From Humibacter sp. RRB41 (GTDB taxonomy: Bacteria > Actinomycetota > Actinomycetes > Actinomycetales > Microbacteriaceae): a stretch of 64,000 nucleotides of DNA. The position numbers were made by a program, and so were the translations under genes. Location: NCBI RefSeq assembly GCF_022761015.1, contig NZ_JAKWJQ010000002.1, positions 513,261 through 577,260 of the forward strand, given 5' to 3'. A model generated the notes under the pieces. That model saw only the letters and a program-made list of their open reading frames with translations. It was not told where the DNA came from and ran no database searches. Shown here one piece after another: positions 55,004 through 63,961 of this stretch (the stretch's first letter is position 1; each line of letters begins with the position of its first letter).

Positions 55004-56441
55004 GCGGGATCGGTGCCGTCGCGCCAGGGCCGATCGCGGCGGTGGAAGCGGCGGAACCGGCGGCGGCGTGCGGTGCCACGGCGCTCTTGTTGCGATTGAC
55101 GATGCCGATGGCCGACACCACGGCGCCGATGACGAGCAGCACGACGCACACCAGGAGCACCCTCCTCAGGCCGGCCTGATCGAGCGGACCGGCGACGATG
55201 AGGCCGGCACAGGCGACGGCGATCAGGCCCGCGATGCGCGCGACCGCATTGTTGATCGCCGAACCGATGCCGGCACGTTCGGGCGGCACCGCGCCCAGCA
55301 CCGCGGCGGTGAGAGGAGCGACAGTGATCGACAGGCCGAGGCCGAAGACGACCACCCCTGGCAGCAGTTGCAGCCAGTAGTCCACGGACGATGCGCCCAT
55401 GGTCAGCATCAGCGCGTAGCCGAAGGCAGCCACGGCGGGCCCGACCGCCATGAAGAGCCGCGGCCCCCACTTGCCCGACAGCGCGCCGAACCGGCTGGCC
55501 AGGACGAGCGAGACGATCGTGGCAGGGATCAGGGCGAGACCGGCGAGGGTCGCAGGATAGCCTGCGACCTCCTGAAGGTAGATGCCGACCATCAGGGTGC
55601 CGAGTGAGAGCGCCGCATAGATCGCGAACGTCGCGAGATTGCCGACGCCGAAGTTGCGGATGCGGAAGAGGCCGAACGGGAGCATCGGCCTCTTCGAGCG
55701 CAACTCGACGATGGTGAACGCGCCGAGGCACAGACATCCGACCAGAGCGCTCCCCCACACCAGTGGGCTCGACCAGCTCTCCTGGCCCTGCTCGATGAGC
55801 GCGAACACGACGCCTCCAAGACCCACTGCCCCGAGCACTGCTCCCGCATAGTCGATATGTCCGTGAGCGTGCTCATGGTCGAGCTTCACGCGCCACAGGA
55901 TGATCACGGTCGCCGCGATCGGAAGAGGGTTGATCGCGAACACCAGTCGCCATGACAACGTGTCGACGAAGACTCCGCCGAGCAGCGGTCCGGCGAGCAT
56001 CGCGGCGGACGTCCACGCCGTCCAGCGGCCGATCGCCTTCGGCTGGTCGTCGGTGCTGAACACCTGGATGATGATCGCCAGGGAACTCGGCACCAGCAGT
56101 GCGCCCGCAATCCCCTGCACTGCCCGGAACACGACGAGGGAGACGCCGTCCGGCGCCACCGCGCACGCGATCGAGGCGATGCCGAATCCGAACAGCCCGA
56201 TCATCAGGATGCGTTTGCGACCGAACGCGTCGGAGAGCGACCCTGCGATCAGAATGAGCGCGCCGAGGGTGATGAGATAGGAATCCACCACCCACTGCTG
56301 CAGCACCAGGCCACCGCCCAACTCGCGTTCGATGGCGGGCAGCGCGACGTTCACGACGGAGCCGTCGAGGAATGCCACGAGGGACGCCAGGATCGCAACA
56401 AGCAGAACCGAGCGCTGCAGTGAGGTCACCAGCACAGTCAA
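54963..56441 (-). CDS. DHA2-family MFS multidrug exporter
   Basis: A 492-residue permease with 14 predicted helices. LVAFLDGSVVNVALPAIERELG is motif D1, LSDAFGRKRILMIGLFGFGIAS is motif A, and FRAVQGIAGALLVPSSLAIII is motif B. WTAWTSAAMLAGPLLGGVFVDTLSWRLVFAINPLP is motif C. A 30-residue Ala-rich C-terminal tail follows. TTG 56441 is the given start; a later GTG is possible. Family substrates are drugs and organic ions. The convergent overlap with the UbiA-like gene is unusual in size. Confidence 0.92.
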   Translation of the reverse strand: MTVLVTSLQRSVLLVAILASLVAFLDGSVVNVALPAIERELGGGLVLQQWVVDSYLITLGALILIAGSLSDAFGRKRILMIGLFGFGIASIACAVAPDGVSLVVFRAVQGIAGALLVPSSLAIIIQVFSTDDQPKAIGRWTAWTSAAMLAGPLLGGVFVDTLSWRLVFAINPLPIAATVIILWRVKLDHEHAHGHIDYAGAVLGAVGLGGVVFALIEQGQESWSSPLVWGSALVGCLCLGAFTIVELRSKRPMLPFGLFRIRNFGVGNLATFAIYAALSLGTLMVGIYLQEVAGYPATLAGLALIPATIVSLVLASRFGALSGKWGPRLFMAVGPAVAAFGYALMLTMGASSVDYWLQLLPGVVVFGLGLSITVAPLTAAVLGAVPPERAGIGSAINNAVARIAGLIAVACAGLIVAGPLDQAGLRRVLLVCVVLLVIGAVVSAIGIVNRNKSAVAPHAAAGSAASTAAIGPGATAPIPLTGSARAQRRSSR

Positions 56442-56558
56442 ACACCGACGACCGACGCGCGCTTCGGTCGATCGACGGGTTCCTCGTCGTTACGGGCATC
56501 CCGCGACGCGCGGCGCGTGCGCCCGGTCTGCAGCACGGGCCTGCTTATCGTGGAGACC

Positions 56559-57728
56559 GTGACTGTGCACGAGTTCCGACCGGCTGTGCGATCGTCACGT
56601 CCCTTGTGGCGTTGGCGTGTCGCGGTCATCGCCGCTGCCCTGGCCGTGACCGTTCCGCTTGTCACGACGACGCCGGCGCACGCCGATGACTACCCGAGCT
56701 GGGGCGACGTGCAGGCGGCGAAGGCGAATGCCGCCGCAGCCCAGGCCGAATACACCAAGATCGCGGGGCTCATCACCCAGCTACAGCAAGCCGCTGAGGT
56801 CGCCGCCAGCGACGAACTCAAGAAGGAGTTCGAATACGGCCAGGCGAAGAGCGCCCTCGACACGCAGACGGCGAAGCTGAACGCTCTCACTACCCAGGTC
56901 GACACGGCGCAGAAGGATGCCACGTCAGCCAAGACGCAGTACGGCAAACTCGCCTCGCAGCTCTACATCTCCGGAGGCGGCGACCTGACCGCCAAGCTGT
57001 TGCTCAGCAACGGACACGCTGACGATCTGCTCGACCAGCTCGGCACAGTGAGCCAACTGACCGACCACGTCTCGCAGCTGCAGGCATACGCGAAGCAGAA
57101 ACAGAACGTCGTCTCGTCTCTGCAGGACCAGGCGAAGAGTGCTGAGACCATCCGCACGAGCCTGGAGCAGGATGCCGACTCCAAGTATCAGGCTGCCCAG
57201 GCCGCCAAAGCCGCAGCTGATGCCGCGCTAGCGACTCAGCAGAAGCAGTCCAAGGTGCTGTACGCCCAGGCCGCATCTCTGAAGAACACCGCGGCCAGCA
57301 AGGAGCAGCAGTACTACGCCGGCGTCGAGCGTGCTCAGGCCCTTGCACAGCAGACTGCGTCCTCCGGCGGCAGCGATGGGAGCATCGACACCTCAGCCGG
57401 GTGCACGGGCGGCTGCACACCTGCCGCCGCACAGTCCTACGCGAGCAGCCTTCTCGGCAACTACGGCTGGGGCCAAGATCAGATGTCTTGCCTGGTGAGC
57501 CTGTGGAACATGGAGTCCGGGTGGGCGTGGAACGCGTACAACTCGTCGAGCGGGGCGTATGGCATTCCTCAGGCGTGGCTCGCGAGCAAGCTGGCGACGG
57601 CGGGCCCCGACTGGCAGACGAACGGTGACACGCAGATCCGCTGGGGGCTCTCGTACATCGCCAGCTCCTACACCACGCCCTGCGGTGCGTGGAACTTCGA
57701 GATGTCCCACGACCCGCATTGGTATTGA
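56559..57728 (+). CDS. secreted coiled-coil protein with lytic-transglycosylase-like C-terminus
   Basis: A 389-residue exported protein. Residues 1-40 are an Arg-rich plus hydrophobic signal peptide ending TTTPAHA-DD. Residues 45-265 form long coiled coils with Ala/Gln-rich heptads (about 200 residues). A Ser/Gly linker with CTGGC precedes the C-terminal domain, where MSCLVSLWNMESGWAWNAYNSSSGAYGIPQAW matches the SLT-like goose-lysozyme core with its catalytic-type Glu. Architecture resembles actinobacterial peptidoglycan hydrolases related to RipA/NlpC partners. Start at GTG 56559 follows GGAG; the frame upstream is noise. Likely involved in cell-wall remodelling. Confidence 0.8.
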   Translation: MTVHEFRPAVRSSRPLWRWRVAVIAAALAVTVPLVTTTPAHADDYPSWGDVQAAKANAAAAQAEYTKIAGLITQLQQAAEVAASDELKKEFEYGQAKSALDTQTAKLNALTTQVDTAQKDATSAKTQYGKLASQLYISGGGDLTAKLLLSNGHADDLLDQLGTVSQLTDHVSQLQAYAKQKQNVVSSLQDQAKSAETIRTSLEQDADSKYQAAQAAKAAADAALATQQKQSKVLYAQAASLKNTAASKEQQYYAGVERAQALAQQTASSGGSDGSIDTSAGCTGGCTPAAAQSYASSLLGNYGWGQDQMSCLVSLWNMESGWAWNAYNSSSGAYGIPQAWLASKLATAGPDWQTNGDTQIRWGLSYIASSYTTPCGAWNFEMSHDPHWY

Positions 57729-57804
57729 TCACCGGTATTGATGTCGCGAACGCCTGTATCCGCGCAGAGTGAATAACCAGTGCTACCCCGAGGTTGAAGG
57801 TGCC

Positions 57805-58818
57805 ATGAAACGAATCGGCTTCCTCTCGTTCGGGCACTGGTCGCCTGCACCCGGGTCCGAAGTGCGCAGCGCATCGGATGCCCTGCTGCAGACGATCGAG
57901 CTGGCGCAGGCCGCCGAGGAGGTGGGCGTCGACGGGGCGTATGTGCGCGTGCACCACTTCGCGCCGCAACTGGCATCCCCGTTCCCGCTGCTCGCCGCGA
58001 TCGGCGCACGCACGTCGCGCATCGAGATCGGCACGGCGGTCATCGACATGAGGTACGAGAACCCGCTCTACGCCGCGGAGTCAGCGGCCGCCGCAGACCT
58101 CATCGCCGGCGGACGGCTGCAGCTCGGCATCAGCCGCGGATCACCGGAGACGGCCGAGAACGGCTACGAGTCGTTCGGCTTCGTTCCCGAGGCCGACGAG
58201 ACGGATGCCGACATGGCCAGAAAGCACACGGAGCTCTTCCGGGCGGCGATCGCCGGTGCCGGGCTCGTGTATTCCAATCAGCAGATGACGGGTCAGCACG
58301 TGCCCCTGCCGATCGAGCCGCGCTCCGACACGCTGCCGGACCGCATCTGGTGGGGTGCTGGCAGCAGGGCGACGGCGATCTGGGCCGCCGAGCAGGGCAT
58401 GAATCTGATGAGTTCGACGCTGCTCACCGAAGACACGGGTGTTCCCCTGTCCGACCTGCAGGCCGAGCAGCTGCTGCTCTACCGCGATGCGTGGAAGCAG
58501 GCCGGCCATGACCGCGAGCCACGGGTCTCGGTGTCGCGGAGCATCCTGCCGATCATCGACGACGAGACGCGCCACTACTTCGGGCTGCGCGCGCAAGCGG
58601 ACGCCGAGGACCAGGTCGGCTACATCGGCGGCGATCTCGCACGGTTCGGCCGCAGCTACATCGGCGAACCCGATGTCATCGCTCGTGAGCTGGCGCAGGA
58701 TGCCGCGGTGCTGGCTGCTGACACGGTGCTCGTCACGGTGCCCAACCAACTGGGCGTCGACTTCAACGCGCGCATCCTCGAGTCGATCGTGCGTGACATC
58801 GCCCCCGGGCTCGGATGA
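57805..58818 (+). CDS. luciferase-like (LLM class) flavin-dependent oxidoreductase
   Basis: A 337-residue TIM-barrel protein. MKRIGFLSFGHWSP and SRIEIGTAVIDMRYENPLYAAESAAAADLIAGGRLQLGISRGSPE are the bacterial luciferase-family core. The rest follows that fold (IWWGAGSRATAIWAAEQGMNLMSS). It binds FMN or F420 in relatives; which one cannot be determined here. GAAGG lies upstream of ATG 57805. No metabolic partner is nearby, so the substrate is unknown. Confidence 0.87.
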   Translation: MKRIGFLSFGHWSPAPGSEVRSASDALLQTIELAQAAEEVGVDGAYVRVHHFAPQLASPFPLLAAIGARTSRIEIGTAVIDMRYENPLYAAESAAAADLIAGGRLQLGISRGSPETAENGYESFGFVPEADETDADMARKHTELFRAAIAGAGLVYSNQQMTGQHVPLPIEPRSDTLPDRIWWGAGSRATAIWAAEQGMNLMSSTLLTEDTGVPLSDLQAEQLLLYRDAWKQAGHDREPRVSVSRSILPIIDDETRHYFGLRAQADAEDQVGYIGGDLARFGRSYIGEPDVIARELAQDAAVLAADTVLVTVPNQLGVDFNARILESIVRDIAPGLG

Positions 58819-58878
58819 GTGGTTGCCACCTTCGGCGCATTCGCCGGCCGGCAGCACGAGCCGGGTCAGAGACGCCGA

Positions 58879-58890
58879 TACGCTGACCGA
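58879..58890 (+). promoter_or_regulatory. leaderless promoter of the DUF4232 gene
   Basis: TACGCT (58879-58884) and six bases precede ATG 58891, the same -10 hexamer as at 396-401. Confidence 0.4.
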
Positions 58891-60027
58891 ATGACCCCGC
58901 GACGCCGTGCCGTGATCAGAATCGTCGCGGCCGCCGGCAGCGGTGCGGCGCTCTGGCTGCTCAGCGGATGGGCTGCTGCTGCCATCGTGCTGTCGTCCAC
59001 CCGCTTCGGGACGGCGTTCCAGCTCCTGGTACCGCCCACGCTCCCCTATTCAACCTTCTTCCAGGCGGCTCCCTGGAACGTGCTGCTGCCTCTGGCGGCC
59101 GCCATCGGCTTCGGTGCCGCGATCGCACTCGGCTACATCGGGATCGATGAGCTCACGGCCAGACGCCCGGCACCCGCCTGGGCGAGGTTCCTCGCCGCAT
59201 GGCTGGTCGCAGTCGTGGCCGGCCTCCTGATCGCAACGACGATCGCCGTCGGTTCGACGATCGCGAACGTGTGGCCGACCGGCCTCTACTCGGCGTTTCT
59301 GAACGCCCGTCCCGAACTGCTCGGCTCAGCCCTTTTCGGCATCGTCTGGGGATGGCTGCCGGCGCTGATCGTGCGCGCCCCGGTCGACCCCGACGCGTCG
59401 ACCGGCAGGCGAAGCACGCTGACGCCGGCTGCCGCCGTCGTTCTGGTCTGCGCACTCGTCGCGGTCGTCGCGATCCAGCCCACCGCCGTCACCCAGACCC
59501 GCGTGGCGGCAGGCGGCGCCGAGCATCCGCAGCTCGTGACTCCGACGCCCACGCCGACGCGCGAAGCACCATCGAGTGTCTCGAAGAGCCCGATCGTCGC
59601 CGGTGCGAACTGGTGCGGCAACGAAGCCCTCACTCTGACCGTGTCCGCCACGGACGGTGCGCTCGGCCACCGGGCTGTGACTCTCGTGTTGGGCAACCGA
59701 TCGACCGCGCCGTGCGTCGTCGACGGATATCCCGATCTGGCCTTCGCCGACTCTGACGGCGGCGAGGTGCAGGCGACCATCGTGCACGGCGCCTCGTACA
59801 TGGCTCCGGATCCCGGAGCATCCGCTGTCACTCTCGCACCTGGCACCGTCGTCGAGGCGCACGTCGCCTGGAGCGCGACCGGTGCCAGCGACGAGGTCGC
59901 CACCACGATCTGGGCGGCGCAGTATCCCGGAGCTCCGCGCGTGCGTCTCGCGATCGACTCCGACATCGTCGACGGCACGACCGTCACGGTCAGCGCGTGG
60001 GCGTCGGCGTCGGCCTTCAGCTCATAG
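58891..60027 (+). CDS. membrane protein with extracytoplasmic DUF4232 domain
   Basis: A 378-residue protein. About five hydrophobic segments fill residues 10-215 (for example VIRIVAAAGSGAALWLLSGWAAAAIVLSS and AAVVLVCALVAVVAI). After a Pro/Thr linker (TPTPTPTREAPS) a DUF4232 domain ends the protein: WCGNEALTLTVSATDGALGHRAVTLVLGNRSTAPCVVDGYPDLAF, with two Cys that probably form a disulfide, and VTLAPGTVVEAHVAW. Such domains are common in secreted actinobacterial proteins of unknown function. Confidence 0.78.
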   Translation: MTPRRRAVIRIVAAAGSGAALWLLSGWAAAAIVLSSTRFGTAFQLLVPPTLPYSTFFQAAPWNVLLPLAAAIGFGAAIALGYIGIDELTARRPAPAWARFLAAWLVAVVAGLLIATTIAVGSTIANVWPTGLYSAFLNARPELLGSALFGIVWGWLPALIVRAPVDPDASTGRRSTLTPAAAVVLVCALVAVVAIQPTAVTQTRVAAGGAEHPQLVTPTPTPTREAPSSVSKSPIVAGANWCGNEALTLTVSATDGALGHRAVTLVLGNRSTAPCVVDGYPDLAFADSDGGEVQATIVHGASYMAPDPGASAVTLAPGTVVEAHVAWSATGASDEVATTIWAAQYPGAPRVRLAIDSDIVDGTTVTVSAWASASAFSS

Positions 60028-60090
60028 CCACCCATTCCCCCGAGGATGCTTGACCCTCACACGGTGTCAGAGCGCACGATGGATCCTGTC

Positions 60091-60939
60091 ATGTTGAGTA
60101 TCGGAGAGTTCGCGTCGATCGGACGAGTGTCCGTACGGATGCTGCGCCACTACGACGCGATCGGACTGCTGCGGCCGGCGCGGGTCGATCCGAATACGGG
60201 CTATCGGTCCTACGCCGCAGCGCAACTGACGACACTGAGTCGCATCGTGGAGCTGAAGGAGCTCGGGCTCACACTCGAGCAGACCGCACACGTCATCTGG
60301 GGTGGAGCGGACGACGGCGAGGTCGGGCGGATGCTGGCATCCGCCCGATCAGACCTCGAACGTTCGCTCGCGGACGGCGCAGCTCGCCTCGAGCGCATCG
60401 ACGCGCATCTGAGCGCACTGAAGGGAGAACAAGTCATGCCAACACCGACGACCATCACAGCAGAGGTCCGCACCATCGACTCGCAACGGGTCGCGACGCT
60501 CACGAGGAAGGCTCCGGGATTCGGGTCCCAGAACATCGGGCCGGTCGTGGGGCCGATGTTCCCCGAGATCGAGCAGATCCTGGTTCGCGCGGGCCTTCAG
60601 GACTTCGGTCCTGCGATCGCGATGTACGAAGCCGACGAAGGTGGAGACGGAACCGGCGTGCTCGTCACTGCCGGGTTCGTGGTTCCGACGGCGACCGGTG
60701 AGATCACGGGGCTCGACGTGAACACCTTGCCCGGTATCGCTCAGGCCGCCGTCAGCGTGCACCGCGGCGAGGTCGAGGGCATCAACGCCTCGTGGGACGC
60801 CCTCGTCGGCTGGATCGGCGAGCACGGCTACGAGCTGGCGGGAGTCTGCCGCGAGGTGTACTGGACCCCCGGTGATCGTCCGCAGTCTGAATGGGTCACC
60901 GATCTGGTTCAGCCGGTACAGGAGGCGGAACGCCTCTGA
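60091..60939 (+). CDS. MerR-family regulator with GyrI-like effector domain
   Basis: A 282-residue one-component regulator. LSIGEFASIGRVSVRMLRHYDAIGLLRPARVDPNTGYRSYAAAQL is the MerR winged helix, and the coiled dimer helix follows. The C-terminal about 160 residues (VMPTPTTITAEVRTIDSQRVATLTRKAP onward) form a GyrI/SOUL-type ligand domain like those of BmrR, which binds amphipathic drugs. ATG 60091 or ATG 60079 may be the start; neither has a good ribosome site. It faces an upstream gap and may act on the fusion gene that follows. Confidence 0.87.
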   Translation: MLSIGEFASIGRVSVRMLRHYDAIGLLRPARVDPNTGYRSYAAAQLTTLSRIVELKELGLTLEQTAHVIWGGADDGEVGRMLASARSDLERSLADGAARLERIDAHLSALKGEQVMPTPTTITAEVRTIDSQRVATLTRKAPGFGSQNIGPVVGPMFPEIEQILVRAGLQDFGPAIAMYEADEGGDGTGVLVTAGFVVPTATGEITGLDVNTLPGIAQAAVSVHRGEVEGINASWDALVGWIGEHGYELAGVCREVYWTPGDRPQSEWVTDLVQPVQEAERL

Positions 60940-61123
60940 CTGCCAGCCGGTAGCCGTCCGTTACGGCATCAGCTCCTTCGTCGCTACTCCTGCGCAGAAT
61001 CCTCAGTCATGCAAATCTCAGTCATGGGGAGTCATATTAGGTTCACAGGCATAACGATGTGCTATGTGCGTCGATCCCTTCGATGAGATCGGATGGCGGC
61101 GCCTCGCGCGGAAGGAGCATCCG
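60940..61123 (+). promoter_or_regulatory. upstream region of the sulfur fusion gene with direct repeats
   Basis: CTCAGTCATG occurs at 61002-61011 and 61017-61026 in direct orientation, and AGTCAT again at 61030-61035. The spacing of about 15 bases fits a regulator binding on one face of the helix. No clear promoter hexamer pair was found. GAAGGAG (61111-61117) is the ribosome site of the next gene. Confidence 0.5.
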
Positions 61124-63784
61124 ATGCTACTCGAGCAGCTCTACACCGAATCGCTTTCGCAGGCGTCCTACCTGATCGGCGACGAAGGCAGTGGCGAGGC
61201 GGTGATCGTCGATCCGCTTCGCGACGTCGATCAATATCTGCTGGCGGCCGAGGCGAGAGGTCTGCGCATCGTCGGCGTGTTTCTCACGCACTTCCACGCC
61301 GACTTCCTCGCCGGGCACCTCGAACTCGCTGCGGCGACCGGCGCATGGATCGGCCTTGGTGATCGCGCGACGCCGGCCTTCCCCGCGCGCCTCTTCGCGG
61401 ACGGCGACCGCATTTCGCTTGGACGCGTCGAGCTCGAGATCATGTCGACGCCAGGGCACACGCCCGAGTCGATCAGCATCCTGGTCTACCGCGACCCTGA
61501 CGACGCCGTCGCCGAGGCCGTGCTGACCGGTGACTCGCTGTTCGTCGGCGATGTCGGCCGCGTCGATCTGCAGGCCATCTTCGGAGCGGATCCTGTTGCG
61601 CTGGCACACGAGCAGTTCGACACCATCCAGCATCGCTTCATGGCGCTCCCGGATGCCGTGCGCGTGCTTCCCGCGCACGGTGCGGGATCGGCGTGCGGCA
61701 AGAACCTCTCGCCGGATCGCGAGTCGACCATCGGGCGGGAGCGGACGACCAACTCGAGCTGCTCCCCCCTGTCGGAGTCCGACTTCGTGCGTCTGATCAC
61801 CACCGGGCAGTTGCCCGCGCCGGACTACTTCACCGAGGATGCTCGGCTCAACCGCGAACTCCACGCCCTGTTCGACCCGAGCGAGAGACTCGCCCGTGTC
61901 GACGTCTCAACCCCGGGGAGTCTCGCCGGTGCCCTCGTGCTCGATACCCGCGACATCGAGGAGTTCGCCTCCGGCCACCTGCAGTCGGCGTTGAACGTTC
62001 CGCTCGACGGCCGCTTCGCCGAGACGGCCGGCATGTTCCTGGACTACTCGACCGACGTCGTCTTGGTCGCGCCTCCAGGGCGCGAGGCCGAGGGACGCAG
62101 ACAGCTCGCGAGGATCGGGTTCGATCGAGTCGCCGGCTACGTGTCGGCGAGCGATCTCGGGCACTACGGTGTGCCGGTCATCTCGGGCGGCCGCGTCGCA
62201 CCGTCGGAACTCGAAGGGCTTCGTGGGCGGGACACCACAGTTCTGGTCGACGTGCGCAGTCCCGGTGAGTTCGACTCCGGCGCCATTCCCGGTGCTCTGA
62301 ACATCCCGCTTCCGCAGCTCAAGCGCCGCAGCGACGAGATCCCGGCCGAAGGACGCATCGTCGTCAACTGCGCCTCAGGGTGGCGTTCGGGCGTCGCGGC
62401 GAGCTATCTGAGCGCGCAAGGGTTCGCGGCGACCGATCTACGCGGCGGCATCCAGGCCTGGAGCGCAACGGAAGACGCGCCTCTTCTCGAGGTGATCGGC
62501 AGCGAGCTGCAGGCTCCTGTGCTCGGCGGCGGCACGACGCGCTACGTCAACCTCGACTACGCCGCGAGTGCGCCGGCGCTGAAACGGGTGGCCGACCACG
62601 TGTCGGAGGTACTCCCCTATTACGCGAGCGTGCACCGTGGCGCGGGGTATGCATCCCAGGTCTCCACCGCTTGCTATGAAGGGGCACGTGCCACCGTCGC
62701 CCAGAAGCTGGGCGGCCGCGCTGACGACGTCGTCGTCTTCACACGGAACACGACGGACTCACTGAATCTGATGGCATCCGTCGTTCCGGGCGAGGTCGTG
62801 GTTCTCGACATCGAACATCATGCGAATCTGCTGCCCTGGTTGGATGCCGGCGCGCGCGTTGTTCCCGCCGCCCCGACGATCGCCCAGACCCTCGACCGGG
62901 TCGACGCCGAGCTCACCGCGCGTCCGACGGCCGCGCTCGCGATCACGGCGGCGAGCAACGTCACTGGCGAGGTCCTGCCGATCGCGCGGTTCACGCAGCT
63001 GGCACATCGGCACGGTGCCAGGATCATCGTGGACGGCGCGCAGTTCGTGCCGCATCGCCGTGTCGACATCGCGTCGGACGAAATCGACTACCTCGTGTTC
63101 TCCGGTCACAAGGTCTATGCACCATTCGGATCCGGTGTGCTCATCGGGCGAAGCGATTGGCTCGACGATGCCGATCCCTACCTTCGGGGAGGCGGAGCTG
63201 TGGAACGCGTCACGCTCGAGCACACGACGTGGCGCACCGGCGCGGATCGGCACGAGGCCGGGTCGCCCAATGTGATCGGCGCCGTCGCCATCGCCGAAGC
63301 CCTCGAGGCTCTTGCCGAGCTCGACGAAGACCGGTGGATCGCGCACGAGCGTGCCCTGCGGTCGAGATTGTCCGCGGGGCTCGAGGCGATTCCAGGCGTG
63401 CACACGATGAGCATCTTCGCCGACTCCACTGATCGCGTCGGAGTCGTCGGCTTCACCATCGACGGGATGGATCCCGGCCTCGTCGCCGCGGTGCTCTCGG
63501 CCGAATGGGGCATCGGGGTGCGGGACGGGCGGTTCTGCGCGCATCCGCTGCTCGACAGGCTCGGCATCGAGAATGGCGCGATCAGGGCCAGCTTCGGCGT
63601 CGGATCGCGCACGAGCGACGTCGAGAGACTCCTGGAGGCACTCGAACAGGTCGTAACCACAGGACCGGTCGGTTCGTACGAACTCACGGATGCCGGCTGG
63701 TCGCCGATCGGCGCGACTCTCGCGACTCCCGAATGGTCGCCGGTGGTACCGGCCGCCGCGCTGCGCAGAGGATGCACCGTCTGA
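61124..63784 (+). CDS. fusion of persulfide-dioxygenase-like, rhodanese (x2) and cysteine-desulfurase-like domains
   Basis: An 886-residue cytosolic fusion. Residues 1-200 are a metallo-beta-lactamase domain of the ETHE1/persulfide-dioxygenase group: THFHADF gives His56, His58 and Asp60; His112 and Asp137 complete the iron-type ligand set, with PAHG at His185. Residues 265-350 look like a rhodanese domain but the active-loop Cys is absent (LVAPPGREAEG). Residues 370-446 are a second rhodanese with NCASGWRSG, Cys416. Residues 470-845 are a class V aminotransferase/SufS-type domain with IIVDGAQ, the PLP lysine K663 in SGHK, and RDGRFCAHP with Cys805, like the SufS cysteine loop. The start follows GAAGGAG. 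Role in persulfide transfer or disposal is inferred; reaction order is unknown. Confidence 0.85.
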   Translation: MLLEQLYTESLSQASYLIGDEGSGEAVIVDPLRDVDQYLLAAEARGLRIVGVFLTHFHADFLAGHLELAAATGAWIGLGDRATPAFPARLFADGDRISLGRVELEIMSTPGHTPESISILVYRDPDDAVAEAVLTGDSLFVGDVGRVDLQAIFGADPVALAHEQFDTIQHRFMALPDAVRVLPAHGAGSACGKNLSPDRESTIGRERTTNSSCSPLSESDFVRLITTGQLPAPDYFTEDARLNRELHALFDPSERLARVDVSTPGSLAGALVLDTRDIEEFASGHLQSALNVPLDGRFAETAGMFLDYSTDVVLVAPPGREAEGRRQLARIGFDRVAGYVSASDLGHYGVPVISGGRVAPSELEGLRGRDTTVLVDVRSPGEFDSGAIPGALNIPLPQLKRRSDEIPAEGRIVVNCASGWRSGVAASYLSAQGFAATDLRGGIQAWSATEDAPLLEVIGSELQAPVLGGGTTRYVNLDYAASAPALKRVADHVSEVLPYYASVHRGAGYASQVSTACYEGARATVAQKLGGRADDVVVFTRNTTDSLNLMASVVPGEVVVLDIEHHANLLPWLDAGARVVPAAPTIAQTLDRVDAELTARPTAALAITAASNVTGEVLPIARFTQLAHRHGARIIVDGAQFVPHRRVDIASDEIDYLVFSGHKVYAPFGSGVLIGRSDWLDDADPYLRGGGAVERVTLEHTTWRTGADRHEAGSPNVIGAVAIAEALEALAELDEDRWIAHERALRSRLSAGLEAIPGVHTMSIFADSTDRVGVVGFTIDGMDPGLVAAVLSAEWGIGVRDGRFCAHPLLDRLGIENGAIRASFGVGSRTSDVERLLEALEQVVTTGPVGSYELTDAGWSPIGATLATPEWSPVVPAAALRRGCTV

Positions 63785-63849
63785 GGGTGAGAACCAGAAC
63801 CTCCCTCGCGCCACCGGTCGTGGCGAAGACCTGTTCCGGGCAACGGAGA

Positions 63850-63879
63850 ACCCCCGCACTTCCAGAGAAGTACGGGGGT
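63850..63879 (+). terminator. terminator of the fusion gene
   Basis: ACCCCCGCACTTC and GAAGTACGGGGGT pair with one mismatch around a four-base loop, 65 bp after the stop, followed by G and TT. The stem is strong; the T-run is weak. Confidence 0.7.
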
Positions 63880-63904
63880 GTTGGTGGATCTGAGGGTGCC
63901 GGGG

Positions 63905-63961
63905 GTCGCGACATAGGTGACAGGTGATACGTGACAGGTGAGTCGCGACATATGCGACAGG
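63905..63961. repeat. array of related repeats at the right window edge
   Basis: GTCGCGACATAGGTGACAGG (63905-63924) and GTCGCGACATATGCGACAGG (63942-63961) are 20-bp direct copies differing at three positions. Between them TGATACGTGACAGG (63925-63938) shares the GTGACAGG end. Read on the minus strand the units begin CCTGTC. No open reading frame continues in the window. It may be a mobile-element end or a regulator binding array; the sequence ends before this can be decided. Confidence 0.5.
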
